Below are positions 42,993 to 52,182 of a stretch of 64,000 nt of DNA, in pieces. Origin of the DNA: Ruminococcus sp. AM36-2AA (GTDB taxonomy: Bacteria > Bacillota > Clostridia > Lachnospirales > Lachnospiraceae); NCBI RefSeq assembly GCF_003461955.1, contig NZ_QTYB01000010.1, forward strand, positions 1-64,000, in the 5' to 3' direction. A model generated the notes under the pieces. The model was not told the DNA's origin and ran no database searches. It was given only the letters and a program-made list of their open reading frames with translations. Position 1 is the first letter of the stretch, and each line of letters opens with the position of its first letter. The translations under genes were made by a program, and so were the position numbers.

Positions 42993-43770
42993 AACGCTGT
43001 CCCTCCATTTCCGGCACTGCAGCCAGCAGTTTCTTTGTATAGTCACTGGTCGGATGATTCATGACTTCATCACGTGTTCCCTGATCCACAACTTTTCCGT
43101 GCTGCATAACAACCAGCTGATCGGCCATATAAGCCGCTACACCAATGTTATGGGTAACGATGATGATGCCGGTTCCGAAATCATCACGGAGCTCCATCAT
43201 CTGGCGTACGATCTGTGCCTGCGTGGTTACATCCAGGGCACTGGTCGGCTCATCTGCAAGAAGCAGTTCCGGGTTAAAAGTCATAGCCATGGCAATACCA
43301 ACTCGCTGGCGCATACCACCGGAAAGCTGGTGAGGATAACTTTTCATGATATTTTCCGCGTCTGGAAGACGCATTTTCTGAAGCATGGAGCAGCCTTTTT
43401 TCCATGCTTCTGCTTTGGATACGTCAGTATGTGTACAAATATACTCCACATACTGGCTTCCGATCTTGCGGATCGGATTCAGGGTTCCACCACAATCCTG
43501 AAAAATCATGGAAATGCGGGTACCTCTTAAATTTCTCCATTCATCCTTGGTATTGGAAAGCAGGGAATGTCCGTTGAACTGAATATCACCGGCACTGACC
43601 CGGCCACCCCCGGCAAGAGCGCCGAGGACAGCACGGATCACGGTTGTTTTTCCACTTCCACTCTCTCCTACAACACTGATGATCTCACCCTTCTTCATGG
43701 AAAGATTGAAATGCTCAATGGTAGGTGCCTGCTTTCCGTACTGAACAGAAAGATCCTTGATTTCAAGCAT
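42985..43770 (-). CDS. Peptide/nickel-type ABC transporter ATPase (DppD-like)
   Basis: First ATPase of the importer: Walker A 'SVVGESGSGKTTVIRAVLG', signature 'QLSGGMRQRVGIAMAM', Walker B 'LLADEPTSALDVT', switch 'IIVTHNIGVA'. 261 residues, a little shorter than DppD (about 330) because it lacks the long C-terminal OppD-type region with Cys ligands. AAGGAGCG precedes ATG 43770, 14 bases after the solute-binding protein gene. Pairs with the following ATPase. Confidence 0.9.
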   Translation of the reverse strand: MLEIKDLSVQYGKQAPTIEHFNLSMKKGEIISVVGESGSGKTTVIRAVLGALAGGGRVSAGDIQFNGHSLLSNTKDEWRNLRGTRISMIFQDCGGTLNPIRKIGSQYVEYICTHTDVSKAEAWKKGCSMLQKMRLPDAENIMKSYPHQLSGGMRQRVGIAMAMTFNPELLLADEPTSALDVTTQAQIVRQMMELRDDFGTGIIIVTHNIGVAAYMADQLVVMQHGKVVDQGTRDEVMNHPTSDYTKKLLAAVPEMEGQRYV

Positions 43771-43784
43771 AAATAAACGCTCCT

Positions 43785-45353
43785 TTACTCGGCAAGAGTG
43801 ATATCCTTTGTCAGCCAGTAGTAATCCATCGGATACATCTTAACTCCAGTTACTTTCTTATTGGAGAAGAGATAAGTTGTCTCATAACCGAAGAATACAG
43901 TTGCTGCATCATCCATAATATCCTGCTGGATGTCGATGATCAGATCTTTTCTTGCATCCTCATCGAATGTCTGAGCAAGCTCATCAAGAAGCTTATCTAC
44001 ATCCGGATTGTTGTATCCTGCAGTATTGTTTGCGGAAGAGCTGTACCAGTTCTCTCTTAAGTAGTTCTCCGGATCACCTGTGTTGGCAACCAGTACATTC
44101 CAGATCAGAAGGTCATACTGACCGGAATCTCTCATGTCAAGAAGTGTCTCATAACTTACAGTATTCAGGTTTACATTGATACCGATCTCTTTCAGGCTGG
44201 CCTGTGCTGCCTGTGCGTATACACCAAGCTCTGCACGGCTTGTGTAAATAACGAAATCAAGAACAAGCGGATCTCCGTCCGGAGTCTCTACAAATCCGTC
44301 ACCGTCAACATCTTTGTATCCAGCTTCCTCAAGAATCTTCTTTGCGCCATCCGGATCGTAAGCATTCTCATCTTTCAGATCATCAAATCCAAAGTCAAGT
44401 GTTGGCGGAACCGGTGCTTTACCAGCTGTTGCACCACCCTCAAGAAGAGTGTTACAGTATGTCTCTTTGTCAAGTCCGCGGAGAAGTGCCTGACGAAGTG
44501 CCTTGTCGCTGAGTGCATGATCCTCGTTCTGGTTCATGAACGCATAGGTGGAACGAAGAGACTGAAGTTCCTGAATATCATAGTTGTCATTTCCCTCGAA
44601 CTCAACCAGGTTCTCTGTTTTCAGGTTGTAAGCGATATCGATCTCACCTGTCTGAAGAGCCATGGAACGTGTTGTCTGGTCATCCACACATTTCAGTGTA
44701 ACTTTGTCAAGGGGAACTTCGCCATCCCAGTAGTTCTCATTCTTTACTACAACACAGGAGTCTGTCGGGCTGAAAGACTCTACTGCGTAAGGTCCTGTAC
44801 AGATCGGTCCTTCCATTGCAAATGTGGAATCATCGACATTTGTATCAACAATGAGGAACAGCGGGTCTGCAAGGCAGCCAGCCATGTTTGCGTTAGCTCT
44901 GTTCAGGTGGAAAATCAAGTTCTGTCCGTCAACTTCGATGTTATCAAGATCAAAGAACTCCGGAACTCGGTCGCTCTTCTCGGCAGTACGCTCGATGGAA
45001 GCTTTTACCATCTCCGGTGTCATGTCATCACCGTTGGAGAATTTTACGCCCTCACGGATCTTGAATGTCCATGTTTTTCCATCTTCGCTGTTATCCCACT
45101 CTTCTGCAAGACATGGAACGATCTCACCGTGCTCATCGAATTTTGTAAGGCACTCACCGATCGCATAACGGGATACAACCCAGCTGAAATACTGCTCTGT
45201 CGGCTCCAGTGTATCTGCAAAGCTTGTTACTCCGATGGTGATCTCCTTATCACTTTTTTTGTCACCTTTTGCCTGAGCCACTGTTGTCATGGAAAAAGTC
45301 ATCATGCATGCAAGTGTAGCAGCCAGCACTTTTTTAACTACGTTATTTCTCAT
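43785..45353 (-). CDS. Family 5 extracellular solute-binding protein (peptide/nickel class)
   Basis: Exported binding protein of the DppA/OppA/NikA class, 522 residues. The signal peptide reads 'NNVVKKVLAATLACMMTFSM...VAQAKG' with AQA cleavage; the Cys at 16 is in the middle of the hydrophobic core and not a canonical lipobox. Domain markers: 'PCLAEEWDNSEDGKTWTFKI', 'VKFSNGDDMTPEMVKASIER', 'RQALLRGLDKETYCN' and 'LIIDIQQDIMDDAATVFFGY'. Binding partner of the importer encoded around it. A cobalt, nickel, peptide or corrinoid ligand cannot be told by sequence; the cobalamin riboswitch favours something B12-related. Confidence 0.88.
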   Translation of the reverse strand: MRNNVVKKVLAATLACMMTFSMTTVAQAKGDKKSDKEITIGVTSFADTLEPTEQYFSWVVSRYAIGECLTKFDEHGEIVPCLAEEWDNSEDGKTWTFKIREGVKFSNGDDMTPEMVKASIERTAEKSDRVPEFFDLDNIEVDGQNLIFHLNRANANMAGCLADPLFLIVDTNVDDSTFAMEGPICTGPYAVESFSPTDSCVVVKNENYWDGEVPLDKVTLKCVDDQTTRSMALQTGEIDIAYNLKTENLVEFEGNDNYDIQELQSLRSTYAFMNQNEDHALSDKALRQALLRGLDKETYCNTLLEGGATAGKAPVPPTLDFGFDDLKDENAYDPDGAKKILEEAGYKDVDGDGFVETPDGDPLVLDFVIYTSRAELGVYAQAAQASLKEIGINVNLNTVSYETLLDMRDSGQYDLLIWNVLVANTGDPENYLRENWYSSSANNTAGYNNPDVDKLLDELAQTFDEDARKDLIIDIQQDIMDDAATVFFGYETTYLFSNKKVTGVKMYPMDYYWLTKDITLAE

Positions 45354-45413
45354 TTCATCCTCCTAAAGATAAATAATACTGATCATATGGTGTTGGTTTG
45401 TTACAGAGTTGTT

Positions 45414-46244
45414 TTATTGATCCTGGCGCGGATCCAGTACATCACGGATGCTGTCTCCAAGCATGTTGAAAACAACAACACAGATCACGATAGCGATACC
45501 AGGGTAGATCATAAGCCATGGCGCTTTTGCCATGTAGGTCCTTCCTTCATTCAGCATCAGTCCCCATTCCGGTGTCGGCGCGGTTGCACCAAATCCCAGG
45601 AATGAAAGGGAAGCCAGTTCCAGCATCATGGTTCCGATATCTGCCGCTGCAGTTACCACCATCTGGGTTACCATGTTGGGAAGAACGTGTACAAGAAGAA
45701 TTTTCCAGGTCTTTGTTCCGTTTACCACAGCTGCCTCTATGTAAAGACTCTTCTTGACTTTCAAAACCATACTTCTTGCAAGGCGGGCATATTTTGTCCA
45801 GCTTACAGCCGCAATGGAGATAACGGCATTGACCAGATTCGGTCCGAGCATACCGGCAATGGCAATGGCCAGAACAAGGCCGGGGAATGAGATCATCATA
45901 TCCGCGATACGCATGATCACTGCATCCACAACACCACCGAAATATCCGGCGATAACTCCTAAAAATGTACCGATCACAAAGATCACCGCAACCAGACATA
46001 AGGTCATGATCAGAGAGGTTCTTGTTCCGAAGATAACACGGGAAAGAAGATCTCGTCCAAGCTTATCCGTTCCGAACGGATGAGCGGAGCTTGGCTCCTG
46101 CAGTGATTCGGTCATAACTGCATCCAACGGATCATATGGAGAAAGCTGCGGTGCAAAGATCGCAACACCGATCACCACGAGACCCAGAATAAAGAAAAGA
46201 GTGAACTGTTTATTTTCTTTGAATGTTCGTAATACCTTTTTCAA
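45414..46244 (-). CDS. ABC transporter permease (DppC-like)
   Basis: Second membrane subunit. N-terminal signature 'SSAHPFGTDKLGRDLLSRVI' is the DppC/NikC block, and the EAA loop is 'LVHVLPNMVTQMVVTAAADI'. About six helices, 276 residues. TTG at 46244 directly follows the upstream permease stop, with AGGAGG inside that gene's end; strong evidence of one operon. Part of the cobalamin-riboswitch unit. Confidence 0.9.
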   Translation of the reverse strand: MKKVLRTFKENKQFTLFFILGLVVIGVAIFAPQLSPYDPLDAVMTESLQEPSSAHPFGTDKLGRDLLSRVIFGTRTSLIMTLCLVAVIFVIGTFLGVIAGYFGGVVDAVIMRIADMMISFPGLVLAIAIAGMLGPNLVNAVISIAAVSWTKYARLARSMVLKVKKSLYIEAAVVNGTKTWKILLVHVLPNMVTQMVVTAAADIGTMMLELASLSFLGFGATAPTPEWGLMLNEGRTYMAKAPWLMIYPGIAIVICVVVFNMLGDSIRDVLDPRQDQ

Positions 46245-47183
46245 TTATCTATCCTCCTTAAGTCTTGGATCGAGATAAGTATAGGACAGATCCACAAGCA
46301 GGTTGATGCACATGTACAGGATCGCGATCCAGAGTACATAGCCCTGTACAAGAGGATAGTCACGACAGGAAATTGCCTTTACTGCCATATTTCCCATTCC
46401 AGGCCAGTTGTAAATGATCTCTACAACTGCAGTACCTCCCAGAAGACTTCCAAGGGAAAGCCCCAGCAGTGTTACCAGCGGAAGCATTACATTAGGAAGA
46501 ACGTGTTTCCAGAGAATGACGCTTTCCTTGATCCCACGCATTCTTGCACCTGTGACATAATCCTGGTGAAGTTCCTCCAGTACTGCACTTCTTACCTGTC
46601 TGGTATACTTTGCAGACATGGCAAGTGCAAGTGTCAGCGCCGGAAGGATCATGGATTTAAAATCTGTACTGCCTCCGGCAACATTGATCCAGCGAAGCTG
46701 AACACCAAAGATGCTGAGAAGGATCAGGCCCAGCCAGAAGCTTGGAACAGATACTCCCACAAAGGTAATTCCTCTTACAAAATAATCCGGGAATTTGTTC
46801 TGATATACAGCGGCCAGTATTCCAAGCGGTATGGAAATAATGACCATCATCAGAAGTGCCAGCAACGACATCCTCAGCGTCGGCCAGAAACAGGATACCA
46901 GTTTATCCGTTACCGGCATTTTGAAAGAATAGGACTGTCCCATATCTCCTGTTACAACACCTTTCAGCCAGGAACCATACTGCACAAGAAATGGCTGGTC
47001 AAGGCCGAGATCATGTCTTGTCTGTTCCAGAAGTTCCGGTGTTGGAAGATTACCACACTCTGTCAACATGATCTCCGCAGGATCACCAGGTGACAGGTAG
47101 GTCAGTCCAAATGTGAAAAAGCTGATTCCAAATAATACAATGATAATCTGGAGAAATCTTTTTCCTACTTGTTTCTTTGTCAC
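46245..47183 (-). CDS. ABC transporter permease (DppB-like)
   Basis: First membrane subunit of the importer. Family features: N-terminal helix, 'LTYLSPGDPAEIMLTECG', 'LGLDQPFLVQYGSWLKGVV', 'GDMGQSYSFKMPV', and the EAA loop 'WKHVLPNVMLPLVTLLGLSL'. 312 residues, about six helices. Translation starts with GTG at 47183 after AAAGGAG. It is the first gene after the cobalamin riboswitch and terminator, thus directly under their control. Confidence 0.9.
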   Translation of the reverse strand: MTKKQVGKRFLQIIIVLFGISFFTFGLTYLSPGDPAEIMLTECGNLPTPELLEQTRHDLGLDQPFLVQYGSWLKGVVTGDMGQSYSFKMPVTDKLVSCFWPTLRMSLLALLMMVIISIPLGILAAVYQNKFPDYFVRGITFVGVSVPSFWLGLILLSIFGVQLRWINVAGGSTDFKSMILPALTLALAMSAKYTRQVRSAVLEELHQDYVTGARMRGIKESVILWKHVLPNVMLPLVTLLGLSLGSLLGGTAVVEIIYNWPGMGNMAVKAISCRDYPLVQGYVLWIAILYMCINLLVDLSYTYLDPRLKEDR

Positions 47184-47306
47184 GTTTTACTCCTTTCCTC
47201 ATTTGATGTGATTTTTAGCATAGCCGTTTCAACTTATATAAGATAATAATAACTATAATGGGATTCTTTATATGCAGAAAATGCATGGAATTTTAGAAAT
47301 ACGCAC

Positions 47307-47333
47307 GAAAAAAGCCCGTGACGAAATACGGGC
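47307..47333 (-). terminator. Terminator of the cobalamin riboswitch
   Basis: Minus strand GCCCGT / ACGGGC hairpin followed by TTTTTT, about 60 bases after the riboswitch core and 120 before the first transporter gene. Confidence 0.75.
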
Positions 47334-47385
47334 ACACACAAAAAAACTTGCTTCCTATCTTCCGTAAGAATCATCTTAAAACAAT

Positions 47386-47566
47386 TACAAGCAGGTCTCC
47401 TGACTCAGGCTCCTCACCCTCAGACACCTTCCCGGCCCTATTTCTCACGCACCCGGCCAGTGGTATTTTATCTGAGGATTCCCCATTACAGTGACGGGAT
47501 CGTACCGGATTTACACCGGTTTCCCTATTAATCCTCTCGGAACTTGCAACGACTGATGTAAAAATC
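47386..47566 (-). ncRNA. Cobalamin riboswitch
   Basis: The minus strand shows the class-I B12 landmarks in order: ATAGGGAA, ACCGGTGTAAATCCGGT, ACTGTAATGGGGA, CCACTGGCC, GGGCCGGGAAGGTG, GAGTCAGGAGACCTGC (B12 box). Consensus adherence is high across the core. It precedes a peptide/nickel-type ABC importer, so cobalamin sufficiency should lower its expression. Confidence 0.92.
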
Positions 47567-47592
47567 AGCAAATGCTGTTAAATTACGGATTT

Positions 47593-47622
47593 ATTATATG
47601 ATAAATCTATTGCTGTTGTCCA
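47593..47622 (-). promoter_or_regulatory. Promoter of the cobalamin riboswitch
   Basis: TGGACA (47617-47622), 18-base spacer, TATAAT (47593-47598), about 25 bases before the riboswitch. Confidence 0.65.
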
Positions 47623-47727
47623 TAGAAAAATGTTGTATTTTTAGAATATTTATCAATTTTGTCAAAGCTGTTTGAATTGTACATATACCCCGTTAGGTAT
47701 TTAACAACTGAGTTTATCCGATTTGTC

Positions 47728-47790
47728 AAAAAAATACGGATTTTACGCGTTTGTTTTTACAAATAGAACAACAAACGGTAAAATCCGGTT
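47728..47790 (-). terminator. Terminator after the AstE/AspA-like gene
   Basis: A long stem with CCGGATTTTACCGTTTGTT pairing to AACAAACGCGTAAAATCCG on the minus strand, followed by ATTTTTTT. Confidence 0.8.
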
Positions 47791-47850
47791 TTCTTATCGT
47801 TTCTATAGGAATTGAATAAAACAATTTTTGGTGGAAAAGCTCTGCGAATA

Positions 47851-48810
47851 TCAGGTCAGCGTCTCTGTGATCGCTGCATAGGCGATCATCGGTCCGTCCT
47901 CAATAATATTCAGGCTGGCTGTCTGATAAAGTACAACTCCATTTTCTGTTGCAATGGATGTATAAAGCAGGTTTCCGTAGTAATCTCTCAGTTCACCCAG
48001 GTCTTCTCCTTTAAAGAAGTACTCTCCAGGCTTTTTGGATGGATACCAGCATCCGGTATATGGTGCATATTCATATACCACATTTTCCAGAAGCATCTGA
48101 CGGTAATGTTTCAGTCCGTGACATTTCTTCCCCTGAAGATGAAACACAAGATGACGGACGTCTCTTTTGTCCTGTTCCACTTCCTCCCAGGTCCAGTAAC
48201 TGTGTCCGCCCCTCTCGATGAGAATGCTTGGAATTCCAAGAGAAGAAGCATAATTATAGGCACCACCTGTAGCAGTTGTAGAGCGGACCACATATTTGAC
48301 ACCGATATGTCTTGCCATATGTAAGGACTTCTCTGCCGTCTCTTCATCTACAACCCCTACATAATAAACATATGGATGAAGCTGCTCATATCCGTCTCCG
48401 CTGTGCAGATCAATATAATAATCCGTTATGGAAAAAAGTTTCGTCACCATGGTATAGGCAATGCGGTCTGCAGCTGTCCCCTCAGGATCTCCCGGGAAAA
48501 CACGGTTCAGATTCTTACCATCTTCATAGACCATACTCATGGTACGATGTTCAAATCCACTGACATTGACCAGCGGAATGATGATCACATTTCCCTTCAG
48601 TTCCTCCGGCTGAAATTCTTTCGCAAGTTCCATCGCCGCCTGTATTCCTACATACTCGGCGCTGTGTACTCCTGCTGTGATCAGGATCGTCGGTCCGTCT
48701 TCCACCCCGCAGATCACAGTCGCCGGCATCGCCATGCCGCATCCTGTGATCTCAATCTTACCTTGTGCTTTTTCTCCTTTTTCGATCACCCAGTCATCAA
48801 TTTTGATCAT
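47851..48810 (-). CDS. AstE/AspA-family zinc hydrolase (M14-like)
   Basis: Member of the succinylglutamate desuccinylase/aspartoacylase family. Zinc-site HxxE is in 'LITAGVHSAEYVGIQAAM' and the His ligand in 'YYIDLHSGDGYE'; the Arg and substrate region 'NGKNLNRVFPG'-type motif appears as 'EDGKNLNRVFPGDPEG', and the catalytic Glu region as 'ILIERGGHSYW'. 319 residues. It removes acyl groups from an amino acid or peptide; substrate unknown. GGGAAAGGG precedes ATG 48810. Single gene. Confidence 0.85.
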   Translation of the reverse strand: MIKIDDWVIEKGEKAQGKIEITGCGMAMPATVICGVEDGPTILITAGVHSAEYVGIQAAMELAKEFQPEELKGNVIIIPLVNVSGFEHRTMSMVYEDGKNLNRVFPGDPEGTAADRIAYTMVTKLFSITDYYIDLHSGDGYEQLHPYVYYVGVVDEETAEKSLHMARHIGVKYVVRSTTATGGAYNYASSLGIPSILIERGGHSYWTWEEVEQDKRDVRHLVFHLQGKKCHGLKHYRQMLLENVVYEYAPYTGCWYPSKKPGEYFFKGEDLGELRDYYGNLLYTSIATENGVVLYQTASLNIIEDGPMIAYAAITETLT

Positions 48811-48905
48811 TGGCTGTTTCCCTTTCCCTTTTTCTTATATTTCCGCACTTTGTTCCGATAAGTATACCATGCCTAACCAAAATTGTATATGTCTTTTTTT
48901 TAATT

Positions 48906-50186
48906 CTATCTTTTTGCCAGTTCTCTGGTGATCTCTTCCCAGCTGACACCTTTTTCCACCATCAGTACCATCATGTGATAGAGAAAATCTGAGATCTCAT
49001 ACTTGATCTCTTCTTTATCCGGATTTTTGGCGGCAATGACGATCTCTGTACATTCTTCACCGACTTTTTTCAGGATCTTGTCAATTCCCTTATCAAAAAG
49101 ATAATTGGTATAGGAACCTTCCTTCGGATTCGCTTTCCGGTCTGTGATCACATCGTACACATTCTGGAATACGTGGAGTGGATTGGTATCATCGTACTCT
49201 TTCTTCATCAGTGGTTTGAAGAAACAGGTACGGTTTCCTGTATGGCAGGCAGCCCCCACCTGATCCACCTTGGCAAGGATCGTATCATTGTCACAGTCAA
49301 TGGTAAGGGATTTTACATACTGTACATGTCCGGATGTCAGGCCTTTTGTCCAGAGTTCATTCCGGCTGCGGCTCCAGTATGTCATTTTTCCCAGTTTCAG
49401 TGTAGTATCAAAAGCCAGTTCATTCATATAGGCCAGCATCAGCACTTCATCTGTCCGGTAATCCTGGACAATAACTGGAACCATTCCATCACTGTTTAAT
49501 TTAAAATCGGACCATGCAATATTGCTTTTATAGGTATTCACCGGAATTCCGGCTTTTTCGCAGGTCTCTTTTAATGTATGCAGATCATTTTCAAGGCTGC
49601 TCACATAAGCACCGCAAAGTCCGGACACGGCGGTTTCCCCTAAAAGCTCCAGAACTTTTTCCTGACTGCTTTCGTCCGTGTGGAGAACAATGGAAATCTG
49701 CGAAATCTGTGCGATTTCATTTTCCACTGTATCCAGAGCCAGAACACTGTCTGCATAAGTTTCGATCAGCTCCTGATTTTCTGTAAATTCCTTCAGATCA
49801 GAAATACTGATCATCATACGTTCTTTTCCAAAACGTCTGGATACTTCCTCAAGAAGCTCAATATTACTTTTCTTTGAAAAATTTAATACAACCTTGGCAC
49901 AGCCTGCATAGATCAGTTTTTTTACGTCTTCCATACGTTTGATGTTTCCTGCTGCGATCACCGGGATCTCGGATGCCTGGCAGATATCCCGGATCTTTCC
50001 GATCGCACGGTCATGCTCAGCATCTGTGGAAGAAAAGTCAAACACCAGAAGCTCATCTGCTCCATTGTCGCCGTAAAATTTTGCAAGTGTCTCTACATTT
50101 CCATCTCCGAAAAGATTTCTCTGTCCAAATCCTGTTACTGCCTTTTCTGCCTGAAGATAAAGGCATGGGATCAACTGTTTGTTCAT
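48906..50186 (-). CDS. hisIE: HisIE with an N-terminal HisF/HisA-like barrel
   Basis: Residues about 222-330 form phosphoribosyl-AMP cyclohydrolase (HisI: 'VLMLAYMNELAF', 'TYWSRSRNELWTKG', 'ILAKVDQVGAACHTG') and about 335-426 form phosphoribosyl-ATP pyrophosphatase (HisE: 'KVGEECTEIVIAAKN', 'YEISDFLYHMMVLM'). Steps 2 and 3 of histidine synthesis. The first 215 residues resemble HisF ('MNKQLIPCLYLQAEKAV', 'YGDNGADELLVFDFSSTD', 'IPVIAAGNIKRMEDVKKLIYAG', 'AKVVLNFS'), but the position of the catalytic Asp in 'CLD' is now Tyr, so this part is probably not a working synthase. AAAGGAG precedes ATG 50186. Last gene of the operon. Confidence 0.92.
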   Translation of the reverse strand: MNKQLIPCLYLQAEKAVTGFGQRNLFGDGNVETLAKFYGDNGADELLVFDFSSTDAEHDRAIGKIRDICQASEIPVIAAGNIKRMEDVKKLIYAGCAKVVLNFSKKSNIELLEEVSRRFGKERMMISISDLKEFTENQELIETYADSVLALDTVENEIAQISQISIVLHTDESSQEKVLELLGETAVSGLCGAYVSSLENDLHTLKETCEKAGIPVNTYKSNIAWSDFKLNSDGMVPVIVQDYRTDEVLMLAYMNELAFDTTLKLGKMTYWSRSRNELWTKGLTSGHVQYVKSLTIDCDNDTILAKVDQVGAACHTGNRTCFFKPLMKKEYDDTNPLHVFQNVYDVITDRKANPKEGSYTNYLFDKGIDKILKKVGEECTEIVIAAKNPDKEEIKYEISDFLYHMMVLMVEKGVSWEEITRELAKR

Positions 50187-50205
50187 AAGTAGTCTCCTTT
50201 ATGTA

Positions 50206-50793
50206 TCAGAGGCTTCCCTTGGTAGAAAGCACGTCTGTGATCCGGGAATCGTACTGTGTTGCCGCATCAAGGGCTTTGGCAAAGCTCTTAAACATAGCCT
50301 CTGCCACATGATGGCTGTTTCCGCCGGAAAGAACTTTGATGTGAAAATTCATTGCTGCGGAATAAGACACTGCATAAAAGAATTCCTTCACCATCTCGGT
50401 TGCCATATCTCCTATTTTCTCCGTGGAAAACTCCGCATCCCATCCAAGATAAGGTCTTCCGGAAAGATCCACTGCACAGAGCACCAGAACTTCATCCATG
50501 GGAAGAATACAGCTGCCATAACGTTTGATTCCTTTTTTGTCCCCAACTGCCTCACGGATCGCATTTCCAAGGACAATACCTGTATCTTCAATAGTATGAT
50601 GATCATCCACATTCAGGTCACCGTGTACTCTCAAAGTAAGATCATACAGTCCATGACGCGTAAAGCCGTCCAGCATATGATCAAAAAAGCCAATACCTGT
50701 ATCAATATCGGAACTTCCTGTTCCGTCAATATTCAGCTGCAGACGGATCTGTGTTTCTTTTGTGTTTCTTTCGATCAGTGCTTCTCTTGCCAT
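50206..50793 (-). CDS. hisB: Imidazoleglycerol-phosphate dehydratase
   Basis: Manganese enzyme for step 6 of histidine synthesis. Metal ligands in 'FFDHMLDGFTRHG', 'GDLNVDDHHTIEDTGIVLG' and 'NSHHVAEAMFKSFA'. 195 residues, single domain, so lacking the phosphatase fused in enterobacteria. Its start shares one base with the hisD stop (TAATG), with AAGGAG before it. Part of hisZ-hisG-hisD-hisB-hisIE. Confidence 0.96.
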   Translation of the reverse strand: MAREALIERNTKETQIRLQLNIDGTGSSDIDTGIGFFDHMLDGFTRHGLYDLTLRVHGDLNVDDHHTIEDTGIVLGNAIREAVGDKKGIKRYGSCILPMDEVLVLCAVDLSGRPYLGWDAEFSTEKIGDMATEMVKEFFYAVSYSAAMNFHIKVLSGGNSHHVAEAMFKSFAKALDAATQYDSRITDVLSTKGSL

Positions 50794-52103
50794 TATTCGT
50801 TCTCCTTATCCTCTTCCTCAAAACGGACCGCAATGGAGTTTGCGTGTGCAGTCAGCTGTTCCGATGTGGCAAACTGGATAATGTCCTTGTGGATCTTCCG
50901 GAGTGCTTCTCTGGAATAATACACAATGCTGGATTTCTTAATAAAATCATCTACAGAAAGTGCGGAGAAAAATTTCGCAGTTCCGTTGGTAGGAAGTACA
51001 TGGTTCGGTCCTGCAAAATAATCTCCAAGAGGCTCAGAGCTGTGCTCTCCGATAAAGATCGCACCTGCATTTCGTACTTTCATCATATCTTCGAAAGGAT
51101 TCTTTGTAACGATCTCCATATGCTCGGAAGCAATTTCATTGGCTGCCTCAATGGCCTCATCCATATCTTCTGCGATCAGGATATATCCAAAATTCTCCAG
51201 AGATTTCTCGATAATAGCTTTTCTGGAAAGTTTTTCAACAAAACCTTTTACCTCTGCGTCAACCTTATCTGCAAATTCTTCATTTGTTGTGATCAGGATC
51301 GCGGACGCCATCTCATCATGCTCTGCCTGAGAAAGAAGATCTGCCGCGATATAACGTGGATTTGCAGTCTCATCTGCAAGAACAAGGATCTCGCTTGGTC
51401 CGGCAATGGAGTCAATGCTGACATAACCATAAACTGCTTTTTTTGCAAGGGCAACAAAAATATTTCCAGGTCCTACGATCTTGTCCACTTTCGGGATACT
51501 CTCAGTTCCGTATGCAAGAGCTCCGATAGCCTGGGCACCGCCCACTTTATAAATTTCATCTGCACCGGCCTCATTGGCAGCAACCAGTGTGCTTGGATTC
51601 ACCTTTCCGTCTTTTCCCGGAGGGGTTGTCATTACAATACGGTCCACACCTGCTACTTTGGCAGGAACGATATTCATCAGTACAGAAGATGGATATACAG
51701 CTTTTCCGCCTGGAACATAAACACCTACACGGTTCAGTGCAGTTACTTTCTGGCCAAGCATAGTACCGTCTGTCGTACTTGTGAACCAGCTGTTCTGAAG
51801 CTGCTTTTCATGATAGCTGCGGATATTTACCAGCGCTTTTTTGATCACATCAATCAGAGACGGATCTACCAGCTTATAAGCTTCCTCGATCTCCTCCGGT
51901 GTAACACGGATCGTCTCCTTTGTCACTTCAACTTTATCAAATTCTCTGGTAAAAGCAAACAGCGCTTCATCTCCCTCTGCCTTTACTTTTGCGAGGATAT
52001 CTGCTACTGCATCCTCATATTTGCCATAATTATTAGGACTTCTTTTTAAGAGAGTTTCCAGAATATCTTTTGTAGATTCCTTGGTGAGTTTTACCTTACG
52101 CAT
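50793..52103 (-). CDS. hisD: Histidinol dehydrogenase
   Basis: Zinc, NAD-dependent enzyme for the last two steps of histidine synthesis. Landmarks: 'RVGVYVPGGKAVYPSSVLMN', 'KVGGAQAIGALAYGTESIPK', 'IVGPGNIFVALAKK', 'DSIAGPSEILVLADE', 'LLSQAEHDEMASAIL', and 'GDYFAGPNHVLPTNGTAKF'. About 436 residues from ATG 52103, chosen because GAAGG lies 12 bases upstream and homologues start near 'MRKVKLT'; a GTG at 52148 has no site. 80 bases after hisG. Confidence 0.95.
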   Translation of the reverse strand: MRKVKLTKESTKDILETLLKRSPNNYGKYEDAVADILAKVKAEGDEALFAFTREFDKVEVTKETIRVTPEEIEEAYKLVDPSLIDVIKKALVNIRSYHEKQLQNSWFTSTTDGTMLGQKVTALNRVGVYVPGGKAVYPSSVLMNIVPAKVAGVDRIVMTTPPGKDGKVNPSTLVAANEAGADEIYKVGGAQAIGALAYGTESIPKVDKIVGPGNIFVALAKKAVYGYVSIDSIAGPSEILVLADETANPRYIAADLLSQAEHDEMASAILITTNEEFADKVDAEVKGFVEKLSRKAIIEKSLENFGYILIAEDMDEAIEAANEIASEHMEIVTKNPFEDMMKVRNAGAIFIGEHSSEPLGDYFAGPNHVLPTNGTAKFFSALSVDDFIKKSSIVYYSREALRKIHKDIIQFATSEQLTAHANSIAVRFEEEDKENE

Positions 52104-52182
52104 AATAACTTCTGCCTTCTTTCTGTATTTATTCACAATCCGTTCCACTACATGCTCATAAGCAAATAAACAGCTTCACAGC

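Noticed and set aside
42045..43064. Plus-strand open frame of 339 codons opposite the transport ATPase
   Set aside because: Same length as the ATPase frame but no homology-like features and no start signals; a shadow.
47371..47571. Open frame of 66 codons over the cobalamin riboswitch
   Set aside because: It coincides with highly conserved riboswitch structure and has no ribosome binding site, so it is chance.
50751..52049. Long plus-strand open frame opposite hisD
   Set aside because: Antisense shadow of a well-conserved histidine gene, with low-complexity Cys/Ile/Phe content.
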